From: an uncultured Treponema sp.
GTDB taxonomy: Bacteria; Spirochaetota; Spirochaetia; Treponematales; Treponemataceae
DNA length: 30,766 nucleotides
Direction of reading: 5' to 3'
Assembly: GCA_934667505.1 (NCBI GenBank)
Contig: CAKULY010000023.1
Span: 1 to 30,766 of the forward strand
The notes beneath the pieces were generated by a model. It searched no databases. It saw nothing but the letters and a program-made list of their open reading frames with translations, and was not told where the DNA came from. Both the position numbers and the translations under genes were made by a program. Position 1 is the stretch's first letter; every line of letters begins with the position of its first letter. Positions 7,052-14,611 of this stretch are shown piece after piece.

Positions 7052-8077
7052 ATGACAAAATACATATTTTTTGTTCCAGATGAACTAGCTTTGTATCTTT
7101 TTGCAGATATAAAATTTGACGCAGATTTTGACCTTGTGCGGTTGAAACGAAGTCTGCTTGGAAAAATTCTAATAGGCGGTAAAAGCCCTGTTGCAAGAAT
7201 CATTAAAAAGTTTAGACTTGCAGATTTTTTTGAGAATAAGTTTTTTTGCTACAATTTTGGAAAATTCAAGAAATTTTATTCAGATAAAAATTATGTTCTT
7301 GTTTTTGTTGCAGGTGCGGCTTCAATTCTTCCAGAGAAAATGCTTCAAGATTTTTCAAAAAAGAAAAATATTTCTCTTGCGCTTTTGCTGATGGATTCGT
7401 TCCATGCTTCAAGTCCTACAGCCGTAAAACTTAGAAATTTGTGTTTTGAAAGATTATGGAAAAAAGTTTATACATTCGATAAAAATGATGCTTGGGAGTT
7501 TGGATTTAAGAATATAGGACTTTGCTATTATTCAACTTCAAGGCCTTCAGTTCAGAAATTAAGGAAAAATAAAATCGATGTTTTTTTTGTTGGAGGACTA
7601 AAGGAAAATAGAGAAAATTTGATTTTATCTCTCTTTGAAGAATGTGAAAAACATAATTTAAAAGCAGATTTTGTACTTTCTTGTATAAATAAAAATCAAT
7701 GGAAGAATCGAAAGTTTTCCAAAAAAATAAAATATATAAAAAAATGGATTTCTTATTCAAAAGTTCTAAAAAAAGTTTCTAGCACAAACTGCATTATTGA
7801 AATTTTACAGAAAAATCAAGAAAGCCAGACAGTGCGTTATTTTGAGGCTTTGGTTTTTAATAAAAAACTTCTGACTAATAATCCAAATATTGTTTCCTTG
7901 CCTTTTTATGATTCCCGTTTTATGAAATATTTTGAAAATATAAATGACGTTGATTTTGAATGGCTTAAAAAGAAAGAAAATATAAGCTATGGCTACAACA
8001 GTGAGTTTTCTGCAATTCATTTGGCTCAACTAATAAAAGCCGACTTTGAAAATCTCTGGGGGGGGGAACAACTGTAG
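7052..8077 (+). CDS. Glycosyltransferase-like protein with a C-terminal G9 tract
   Basis: A 341-aa soluble protein beginning 3 nt after the polymerase stop. I do not place it in a named family with certainty. Its C-terminal half carries QESQTVRYFEALVFNKKLLTNN and then LPFYD (about 258-292), a pattern seen in GT-B-like lipopolysaccharide glycosyltransferases, where an E/Q-rich loop before an Arg contacts the nucleotide sugar. The middle has VFFVGGLKENREN, a typical beta-strand and loop at the start of the second Rossmann domain. No membrane segments are evident. The G9 run 8058-8066 encodes the end of W336-G337-G338-E339, two codons before the stop. It hardly affects the enzyme but can move the stop. 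Confidence 0.65.
   Translation: MTKYIFFVPDELALYLFADIKFDADFDLVRLKRSLLGKILIGGKSPVARIIKKFRLADFFENKFFCYNFGKFKKFYSDKNYVLVFVAGAASILPEKMLQDFSKKKNISLALLLMDSFHASSPTAVKLRNLCFERLWKKVYTFDKNDAWEFGFKNIGLCYYSTSRPSVQKLRKNKIDVFFVGGLKENRENLILSLFEECEKHNLKADFVLSCINKNQWKNRKFSKKIKYIKKWISYSKVLKKVSSTNCIIEILQKNQESQTVRYFEALVFNKKLLTNNPNIVSLPFYDSRFMKYFENINDVDFEWLKKKENISYGYNSEFSAIHLAQLIKADFENLWGGEQL
8058..8066 (+). repeat. Poly-G tract (G9) next to a stop codon, 54 bp before the next gene
   Basis: Nine G at 8058-8066 near the 3' end of the gene starting at 7052. With nine G the stop is TAG at 8075-8077. With eight G the frame would stay open to TGA at 8121-8123, overlapping the downstream ATG (8120-8122) as ATGA. With ten G it would stop near 8080. 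The tract may therefore modulate translational coupling rather than knock out an enzyme. Confidence 0.75.
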
Positions 8078-8119
8078 AGTAGTTTGTGTGCCTTCTGCAC
8101 TAACAATGCGGAGGGCTTC

Positions 8120-9064
8120 ATGAGCATAAAAGTTTCTATAGCACTTGCTTCCTATAACGGCGAAAAATATATACGCGAGCAGCTTGATTCAATTCTGGGT
8201 CAGACTGTGAAAGATTTTGAGCTTGTTGTCTGCGATGACTGCTCAAAAGATTCTACTTTGCAGATTTTAATGGAATATGAGAGTAAAGACTGCCGTATAA
8301 AAGTTTTTGAAAATGAGAAGAACTTAGGCTTCAAGAAAAATTTTGAAAAGGCGATTCTGCTTTGTAATGGCGAGTATATTGCCTTAAGTGACCAAGATGA
8401 TATTTGGACAAAAGATCATTTGGAAAAACTTTTTTCAATAATTGGAGAGCACAGCTTGGCGTGCGGCAATGCCCTTATGGTCGATGAGAATGGAAAATCG
8501 CTCGGCAAAAATCTGAATGAGGTTGACGGACTTTTTTCCTTTGATCCAGAAACTGTTTTGTATAAAATGTTTTTTTCGGCAAATCCTTTTCAAGGTGCAT
8601 CTATGTTTTTGCGTTCTGAGTTTGTAAGAAGTGTTCTTCCAATTCCTTTAAAACTTCGTTTTCATGATGCTTGGTTTGCATATTGTGCTTGCATGGAAAA
8701 TGGAATTGCATACACGTTTGATGTAATTAACAAATATCGTCAGCATGGTGATAACGTAACTTTTAGTTTTCATAACAAAAAATCTAGAAATTTTTTGAAC
8801 GCTTTATATTCAAAAATAAGAATCCTTTTTTCTAAAGTTTTAACAGACCGTTTTTATTATGCAGAATATCTTGCGGACAAATATGGAACAGATAAGTTTT
8901 TATTTTATGAAATTTATAAAATGATTCAAAACTTAAAAAATGGATACTCATTTTTATTTACTCTAACTTTTCTTTGGAATCATTATGAACACATAACCAC
9001 GAAAAAAGGCCATAAGGGATTCTTGAAAAAGTTGATTATCATAAGCAAGTGGAAGGAAGAATAG
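8120..9064 (+). CDS. GT2 glycosyltransferase (RfbG/RgpB-like)
   Basis: A GT-A family 2 transferase of 314 aa from the preferred ATG at 8120, which has GGAGGG just upstream. A TTG at 8084 would add 12 residues that do not look conserved. Motifs are VSIALASYNGEKYIREQLDSIL, VVCDDCSKDST, GFKKNFEKAI, the metal-binding SDQDDIW and FQGASMFLRSEF, with a late RQHGDNVT. The SDQDDIW type is common among rhamnosyl- and related transferases of cell-wall and O-antigen pathways; the donor is not determined. The stop directly abuts the next start. Confidence 0.88.
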   Translation: MSIKVSIALASYNGEKYIREQLDSILGQTVKDFELVVCDDCSKDSTLQILMEYESKDCRIKVFENEKNLGFKKNFEKAILLCNGEYIALSDQDDIWTKDHLEKLFSIIGEHSLACGNALMVDENGKSLGKNLNEVDGLFSFDPETVLYKMFFSANPFQGASMFLRSEFVRSVLPIPLKLRFHDAWFAYCACMENGIAYTFDVINKYRQHGDNVTFSFHNKKSRNFLNALYSKIRILFSKVLTDRFYYAEYLADKYGTDKFLFYEIYKMIQNLKNGYSFLFTLTFLWNHYEHITTKKGHKGFLKKLIIISKWKEE

Positions 9065-9781
9065 ATGAACCACGCATTGATTTTCGCCGGCGGCTCCGGC
9101 ACAAGGATGAACAGCCGGGCAAGGCCTAAGCAGTTTCTTCAGTTCTATGGAAAGGAGCTTATAATCCATACTCTTGAAAATTTTCAGAATCATCATGAAA
9201 TTGACAATATTGTTGTTGTCTGCATAGAGGACTGGATCTTGTATCTTGAAAAACTGCTAGCAAAATATGAAATCGACAAAGTGAAAAAAATTGTCCCGGG
9301 CGGAAAAACAGGGCAGGAGTCAATCTATAACGGACTTTGTGCAATAAAGGAATTTTCAAAGACTCGCGACATTGTTCTTGTGCATGACGGCGTGCGCCCT
9401 TTTGTGAATGAGAATCTTATTTCAGACTGCATAAAGAGTGTAAAAGAAAAAGGCTCTGCGATTACCGTCACTCCAGCAATTGAGACAATCGTAACTCTTG
9501 AAGACGGCAGAATAAAGACAATAACAGACAGAAGCAAGTGCTTCCATGCAAAAGCTCCGCAGTGCTTTTATGTGGACGAGCTTTTTGAGGCTCATAAAAA
9601 AGCAATTGATGACGGCAACTTGAATATGATAGATTCCGCCTCACTTATGAAATTTTATGGGCATGAACTTTATACAGTTCAGGGAAACTTTGACAACATA
9701 AAAATCACAACGCCTGCTGACTTTTACACGTTCAAGGCATTGTATGAAGTTCGCGAGAACCAGCAGATATTTGGGCTGTAA
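9065..9781 (+). CDS. Cytidylyltransferase, TarI/IspD family
   Basis: A 238-aa nucleotidyltransferase. The CTP-binding loop LIFAGGSGTRM is at about 5-15 and is followed by RPKQFL. VLVHDGVRPFV is at about 113-123, PAIETIV follows, and a C-terminal DNIKITTPADF closes the protein. This architecture is shared by IspD (MEP isoprenoid pathway) and TarI (ribitol-5-phosphate cytidylyltransferase). Its place among glycosyltransferases, with an epimerase and a CDP-glycerol-type transferase downstream, favours formation of a CDP-polyol or CDP-sugar for the surface glycan. Motifs read by eye cannot separate it from IspD. The Shine-Dalgarno GGAAGGAAG lies inside the end of the preceding gene. Confidence 0.85.
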   Translation: MNHALIFAGGSGTRMNSRARPKQFLQFYGKELIIHTLENFQNHHEIDNIVVVCIEDWILYLEKLLAKYEIDKVKKIVPGGKTGQESIYNGLCAIKEFSKTRDIVLVHDGVRPFVNENLISDCIKSVKEKGSAITVTPAIETIVTLEDGRIKTITDRSKCFHAKAPQCFYVDELFEAHKKAIDDGNLNMIDSASLMKFYGHELYTVQGNFDNIKITTPADFYTFKALYEVRENQQIFGL

Positions 9782-9789
9782 AGGAAAAA

Positions 9790-9806
9790 ATAGTTGTCAT
9801 AACTAT
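9790..9806 (+). promoter_or_regulatory. Operator-like inverted repeat before a small antitoxin-like gene
   Basis: ATAGTT (9790-9795) and AACTAT (9801-9806) form a perfect dyad around GTCAT, 31 bp before the small gene at 9838. Toxin-antitoxin modules are commonly autorepressed at such dyads. The function is inferred from position only. Confidence 0.35.
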
Positions 9807-9837
9807 GAATGTATAGTAAATTCAAAATGAGGAGGAA

Positions 9838-10017
9838 ATGGCTATGCTTTCACTTAGTATGAATAAAAAATTGAGTTCACTTCCTGATTCGGAAGGAAAA
9901 AAAATATTCTTAAAAATTCTATCAGGTTCAAAAGCTCCTGTTGCACGCTTAAAAAAAGAAGCTTCTGTTCTTGAAAAAAATCTTCTTTCTGAATATAAAA
10001 GAAAGGAAAATAAATGA
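9838..10017 (+). CDS. Small antitoxin-like protein next to a GNAT pseudogene
   Basis: A 59-aa basic, Lys- and Ser-rich protein (MAMLSLSMNKKLSSLPDSEG…). A strong GAGGAGG precedes the ATG and the stop overlaps the next ATG as ATGA (10014-10017). I do not recognise a domain. Size, tight coupling to a GNAT acetyltransferase frame and the dyad upstream resemble two-gene toxin-antitoxin modules with a GNAT toxin, but classical ribbon-helix-helix features are not obvious. Because the coupled GNAT frame is broken, this may be a surviving half-module. Confidence 0.6.
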   Translation: MAMLSLSMNKKLSSLPDSEGKKIFLKILSGSKAPVARLKKEASVLEKNLLSEYKRKENK

Positions 10018-10574
10018 ATTTCCCTATCGAAACTGAAATATTTACCTATGAGCATTTGCTTGATTCGGAATAGAATATTGCTTGTATAATTGTAGAGAAA
10101 GAATCTGGTAAAGGTCTTGAGATTTAGTTAAAAGATTATGCCCAAACTGATGAAAACAATAATACTAATAAGACATTTTGAGTGAAAGACAAGTTTTCTA
10201 AAGAAATTGCAGGATATTTTTCGTTAAAAACAGGGCTTATTACAGTTCAAATAAATGAAAATTATTTTGATTCTATTCCTGCCGTTGAACTTTCTAATTT
10301 TGCAGTAAATTCTGATTATAAACAAAAACATATAGAAACAAAGGCAATTGGAAGAAATATTTTTATTAACTTTATACTCCCACTTGTAAATAAAATAAGA
10401 GAAGATATAGCTATAAATGCTATTTACATTTATGCTTTGCCAGAAGATTCCTTGATTTCGTATTATAAAACTATGGGATTTGTTCGCTTGGAAAAAAATG
10501 AAGAAGAGTTTGTTTATAACCATGTAAAACCAAAATATGATGAAGATTGTATTTTTATGTATCAGTCTTTATAA
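10014..10574 (+). pseudogene. GNAT acetyltransferase pseudogene with three in-frame stops
   Basis: Reading from the ATG at 10014, one frame encodes a complete GNAT-like protein of about 186 codons. It is interrupted by TAG at 10071, TAG at 10125 and TGA at 10179, with no frameshift. The stretch after the last stop is clearly GNAT: IAGYFSLKTGLITVQ, then IPAVELSNFAVN, KAIGRNIFINFILPLV, IYIYALPEDSLISYYKTMGF and a CIFMYQSL end. GNATs of this type act as acetyl-CoA-dependent toxins or tailoring enzymes. A 130-aa fragment could start at GTG 10182, but it lacks the N-terminal part of the fold. All lesions lie in the first third, so the decay looks recent. The cassette separates the cytidylyltransferase from the epimerase. 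Confidence 0.8.
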
Positions 10575-10642
10575 AAACTTTCCTTTTTTCTAAAAATAAA
10601 AAAATTATTCTCCAAACATTATTCTCATTTTAGGATATTTCA

Positions 10643-11683
10643 ATGTTATCTACTATTATTTCTCAAGATTTTGCATATATTGCAGAACATTACGATTTTT
10701 CGTTTTTGAACGGAAAATCTGTCTTTATAACCGGTGCGACAGGGCTTTTGGGAAGCCAGCTCTGCAAGTATCTTTTATATATAAATGAAAAAAATAACGC
10801 TGATGTGAAGATTCTTGCGCTTGTTCGCAATCTTGAAAAAGCGAGAAAAGTTTTTCAGGAAGATTATGAAAATCCTGCGATAAAGTTTATTTTGGGCGAT
10901 GTTCTGAATCTTCCAAAAATTGAAGAGCAAGTTGATTTTGTGATTCACGGAGCAAGCATAACGGCTTCTAAGGATTTCATAAATCGTGCGGTCGAGACAA
11001 TTGACATTGCCGTTAACGGAACATTGAATCTGCTCCGTTTCGCGCTTTCAAAAAATGTTCAGGGATTTGTCTATCTTTCTAGCATGGAGGCGTTCGGAAT
11101 CACGGACGGAAAGGGCGAGGTTCGCGAGAAAGACTTGGGATATATCGACATAAGTTCTCCGCGTTCTAGCTATATGGAAAGCAAGCGGATGTGTGAGAAT
11201 CTTTGCGCCTGTTTTGCTGCAGAATACGGATTGAATGTGAAGTCTATCCGCCTGACCCAGACTTTTGGCTCTGGAATTTCTTATAACGATACAAGAGTTG
11301 CCGCGTATTTTGCCCGGTGCGTGATTGAGAGCAATGATATTGTCTTGAAAACCGAAGGAAAAACGAAACGTCCTGTTTTGTACACACGCGATGCTTTGAG
11401 CGCGATTTTGACAGTTCTTAAAAACGGAAAAAAAGGCGAGTGCTACACGGCGGCAAACCCTGAAACTTTCGTGACAATAAAAGAAACCGCCCAGATGATT
11501 GCAGATAAAATCGCAAATGGCAAAATAAAAGTTCTGTTTGACATAGAAAACCCGGCTGAGTATGCTCCTAACCTCAACCTCAACCTCAACGTGGAAAAAT
11601 TGTCAAGTATCGGCTGGAAAACTAGCGTTGGTCTTGAGGAAGCTTACAGAAGAATGATTGAAGGAATGAGAAACGAAAAATGA
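10643..11683 (+). CDS. NAD-dependent epimerase/dehydratase (extended SDR)
   Basis: A 346-aa extended short-chain dehydrogenase. The Rossmann glycine motif is GATGLLGS (about 31-38), VIHGASITAS is the conserved NAD-contact region, YLSSMEAFG carries the catalytic Ser, and the YxxxK pair is in SSYMESKRMCE. Such enzymes epimerise or dehydrate nucleotide-activated sugars in the cytoplasm. Its position after a TarI/IspD-like gene, interrupted only by a decayed GNAT cassette, suggests it may act on the CDP-linked product, but the substrate is unknown. Near the C-terminus, three tandem CTCAAC hexamers (11573-11590) encode Leu-Asn repeats. The stop overlaps the next start as ATGA (11680-11683). Confidence 0.88.
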   Translation: MLSTIISQDFAYIAEHYDFSFLNGKSVFITGATGLLGSQLCKYLLYINEKNNADVKILALVRNLEKARKVFQEDYENPAIKFILGDVLNLPKIEEQVDFVIHGASITASKDFINRAVETIDIAVNGTLNLLRFALSKNVQGFVYLSSMEAFGITDGKGEVREKDLGYIDISSPRSSYMESKRMCENLCACFAAEYGLNVKSIRLTQTFGSGISYNDTRVAAYFARCVIESNDIVLKTEGKTKRPVLYTRDALSAILTVLKNGKKGECYTAANPETFVTIKETAQMIADKIANGKIKVLFDIENPAEYAPNLNLNLNVEKLSSIGWKTSVGLEEAYRRMIEGMRNEK

Positions 11684-12717
11684 TTTTTTATATTCTTCTA
11701 TTGTGTAGTGTAATTTGTTCTTCGTGTTGTGTTTCGTTTTCAAAGGATAAATATTCAAGATTAATTTTTAAATTTATTACAATTAGTATTATATTTATTC
11801 CTGCTGCGTTAAGGTATGGAATTGGCGCTGATTATAATAATTATATAGATATATTTAATTCTGTTGAAAGTGGAAATAAGATTTATCAAGAAAGTGGCTG
11901 GTTTTTTCTAAACGAATGTGTTATAAAAATGGGAGGAAACGCACAGTGCATGATAGCACTAGTTGCGTTTCTTACAATTTTCTTTTTTTTTGAGGAAATA
12001 GATTCAAAGCAATGGTTCGTTTATGCATTTGTTTTTATATGTGTAATTTATTCATGGGTTTTTACAACATTAAGGCAAATGTTAACAATGGTAATGGTTT
12101 TTAATGCTTTGTTAAAATGGCAAAAGCATAAAAAAATCAGAAGTCTAGTAATTGCAATTTTAAGTTATTTTATTCATAAATCGGCATTGTTTTATATTCC
12201 AATTTTGCTTATTGCAAAGTTTATTAAGCTAAAAAAAAGAACAACTATATTTCTATTTTTTATATTGACTTTTTTTGCTTTCATAATATTTCCTAGAATT
12301 ATTGATATTATATTAAATCTTATAGGCATGTCTTTTTATAAAAGTTATCTAAATAGTGGAGAATGGATAAATAAAGCTTCTGCTAATAGTGGTTTAGGGC
12401 GACTTGCAAGGTATTTTGTTTATTTTTTAATTATATGTTTGGTTCCTAAAAAAGAAAATTCGAAATCTTTGCAAACTTTGCTTTTGATATATATTGCAAC
12501 TGATTATTTCTCTCAATCTATAGTAATCCTAAATAGAATCGGAAGAGGAATTCTTTTTTTATTTCCTATGTTAACATATAAATGTTATCAATCAACTAGT
12601 AAACATAATACTCGTTTTTTATTAATGAGTTCATGCATGATTCTTTTGTTTTTATTGAGTTTAATAGGCGGATTTTGTGGTTCTGTTCCCTATAAAACTA
12701 TATTTAGTAAATATTAG
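11680..12717 (+). CDS. EpsG-family polysaccharide polymerase (intact)
   Basis: A 345-aa polytopic membrane protein. The EpsG signature ALRYGIGADYNNYI lies after the first hydrophobic segments (about 43-56), followed by TTLRQMLTMVMVFNALL and the FIHKSALFYIP motif in a later helix. EpsG/Wzy proteins polymerise lipid-linked repeat units on the outer face of the membrane. It is translationally coupled to the epimerase by an ATGA overlap. Base composition is distinctly more AT-rich, with many ATA and TTA codons, from here to about 16300 than in the neighbouring genes, which suggests separate acquisition of this block. It is intact, unlike the first EpsG gene at 5972-7048. Confidence 0.88.
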   Translation: MIFYILLLCSVICSSCCVSFSKDKYSRLIFKFITISIIFIPAALRYGIGADYNNYIDIFNSVESGNKIYQESGWFFLNECVIKMGGNAQCMIALVAFLTIFFFFEEIDSKQWFVYAFVFICVIYSWVFTTLRQMLTMVMVFNALLKWQKHKKIRSLVIAILSYFIHKSALFYIPILLIAKFIKLKKRTTIFLFFILTFFAFIIFPRIIDIILNLIGMSFYKSYLNSGEWINKASANSGLGRLARYFVYFLIICLVPKKENSKSLQTLLLIYIATDYFSQSIVILNRIGRGILFLFPMLTYKCYQSTSKHNTRFLLMSSCMILLFLLSLIGGFCGSVPYKTIFSKY

Positions 12718-12733
12718 AGGAGTCACTATATAG

Positions 12734-13879
12734 ATGCAATTGTTGAAAGAAATTTTTAAATTAGTTATAAAATTTGTTTTACATATTTTTTACATATTTC
12801 CTATAAAGAAAAATCGAATTTTCTTTGATTCATTTGAAGGAAAGCAAATAAGTTGTAATCCTTATTATATTTGTAAGTCGCTACAATCTAATAATTTTGA
12901 TTTAGACATAATTTGGAATATAAGAAAAACAACTGTGCTTGTTGATGATATAAAAGCAAGATTTATTAATTATAGAAGTTTTTCATACATATTGAGTTTA
13001 ATGACTTCAAAAATATTAATTACAAATAACGATTTTCCGTCATATATTCCATATAGAAAAAATCAGATAAAGATAAATACATGGCATGGTGGCGGAGCAT
13101 ATAAAAGAGTTGGTGTAGAGGAAAATAATCACAGGAAGTTTTTATACAGAAGCTTAAAAAGTCATTCAAAAAATATAGATTATTTTTTATCAAGCAGTAA
13201 AAAATTTACAGATATAATGTCAGAAAGTAATTTAATAGAAAATAATAAGTATTTACCGTTTGGAATGCCTAGAAATGACTTGTTTTTTGATAAGGATAAA
13301 TGTAAAGAAATTAATGTAAAAGTTAGGAAAAAAATAAATTTTTTAAGTGATGATTTTGTTATTTTGTTTGCTCCTACATATAGAGGAGAGGCTCAAAATT
13401 CTTATTTTAACTGCAAATTGGATATTCCAAATTTAAAAAAGAACTGTGAAAAAAGATTCAAAAAAAATACAAAAATTATTTTTAGAGGTCATCATACATT
13501 CAACAATAAATATTCATTTTCTGATTTTAATTTAAATTTATCTTCCTATCCAAATATGCAGGAATTGTTATGTATGGCAGATATGCTCATAACTGATTAT
13601 TCGTCTTCAATGTGGGATTTTTCTTTTACAAACAAACCAGGATTTCTTTTTGTTCCTGACTTAGAAAAATATCAAAACGAACGTGGATTTTATACTCCAA
13701 TTGAAACATGGCCATTTGCCTTTGCAAAAACAAATGAAGAACTTGCTGAGCAAATAATGAAATGGACTCCAGAATTTCAAGCAGAAAAAAATAAAAAACA
13801 CCACGAATTATTGGGAAGTTTTGAAGATGGTCATGCAACTGAAAGAATTTGCGAAGTGATAGAGAAATTAATGGAGTAG
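12734..13879 (+). CDS. CDP-glycerol glycerophosphotransferase family protein (TagB/TagF-like)
   Basis: A 381-aa member of the family that transfers glycerol phosphate or ribitol phosphate from CDP-polyols onto teichoic-acid-like polymers. The motifs occur in order: INTWHGG (about 114-120), FAPTYRGEA (212-220), FRGHH (250-254) and LITDYSSSMWDF (285-296), then KPGFLFVPDLEKY and RGFY. The paired histidines of TWHGG and RGHH are the presumed catalytic elements. It probably works peripherally at the inner membrane. GAGGAG lies 11 nt before the ATG. Together with the TarI/IspD-like gene it implies polyol-phosphate decoration of the glycan, which is unusual for an organism I take to be a spirochaete. 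Confidence 0.88.
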   Translation: MQLLKEIFKLVIKFVLHIFYIFPIKKNRIFFDSFEGKQISCNPYYICKSLQSNNFDLDIIWNIRKTTVLVDDIKARFINYRSFSYILSLMTSKILITNNDFPSYIPYRKNQIKINTWHGGGAYKRVGVEENNHRKFLYRSLKSHSKNIDYFLSSSKKFTDIMSESNLIENNKYLPFGMPRNDLFFDKDKCKEINVKVRKKINFLSDDFVILFAPTYRGEAQNSYFNCKLDIPNLKKNCEKRFKKNTKIIFRGHHTFNNKYSFSDFNLNLSSYPNMQELLCMADMLITDYSSSMWDFSFTNKPGFLFVPDLEKYQNERGFYTPIETWPFAFAKTNEELAEQIMKWTPEFQAEKNKKHHELLGSFEDGHATERICEVIEKLME

Positions 13880-13891
13880 TTTCTTAATAAA

Positions 13892-14611
13892 ATGATTTTT
13901 AGAAAATTTTGTCCGATGGAGTTATATGTTTTGGATAATATTATGAAAGAGCAGTTAACTCTTTCCAATCCAAATAATTTTAATGATGTTTTTGATTGTG
14001 CTTTATTAAGGGATAATGATTTTTTGAAAAATCTAACGGATAAAGAACGCTATTATATTTCACAGTTAAAAGTATTGTGCTTGTTTGACGTTTCAAAAAA
14101 AGTGGATAATTATGATGAAATAAAACGATATTTTTGGTCATTTTATGGAGATTCTCACAGAGGTATTTGCATAGAGTTTTCTATACCTGATGAAGAATTC
14201 AAGAATACTACTAGTAATGGCATACTAAAAGTTACTAATGAAATTCAAACAATTTCTTTAAATGTAAATTGTTTTGCTGGAAATGTGGAATATGGAAGTG
14301 ATATTATTAATAATATTTCCACATTAAAAAATACAATAAATAGGACTGATTTTTTTCAAATAATAAAAAATGGTGCTTTTCTTAAGGATGTTATTTTTTC
14401 AAGAGAAAATGAATTTAGAATTTTTAAAATATGCGATAATAAAGAAGGGGTAAGTTTTTTTTCAATAAAAGATTTTGCTCAAAAAAAAATTATATTTGGT
14501 AGAGAATGTAATGATAGTTTTAAAAAACTTATATTTAAATCAGTTAGTGAAAGATATGAAACATATTTTATAAATGAAAAAATGGAAGAGGAAAAATATG
14601 AGTTCAAATAA
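13892..14611 (+). CDS. DUF2971 family protein
   Basis: A 239-aa protein. Early residues LTLSNPNNFNDVFD match the DUF2971 pattern (LxFSxPxxFNDPFD), the central FWSFYGDSHRGICIEFS matches WxxYxxxHxGICIxF, and a late RENEFRIF matches the ExExR segment. The family is widespread in accessory and defence-rich regions, and as far as I know its biochemistry is not established. Its 3' end overlaps by 14 nt the start of the PIN-like gene that follows, so the two form a translationally coupled pair inserted between polysaccharide genes. The very AT-rich composition matches the flanking block. Confidence 0.8.
   Translation: MIFRKFCPMELYVLDNIMKEQLTLSNPNNFNDVFDCALLRDNDFLKNLTDKERYYISQLKVLCLFDVSKKVDNYDEIKRYFWSFYGDSHRGICIEFSIPDEEFKNTTSNGILKVTNEIQTISLNVNCFAGNVEYGSDIINNISTLKNTINRTDFFQIIKNGAFLKDVIFSRENEFRIFKICDNKEGVSFFSIKDFAQKKIIFGRECNDSFKKLIFKSVSERYETYFINEKMEEEKYEFK

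Noticed and set aside
10071..10181. Stop-codon recoding (pyrrolysine, selenocysteine or reassigned TAG) in the GNAT gene
   Set aside because: Both TAG and TGA occur, and both act as normal stops for many intact genes in the window. No recoding structure is evident.
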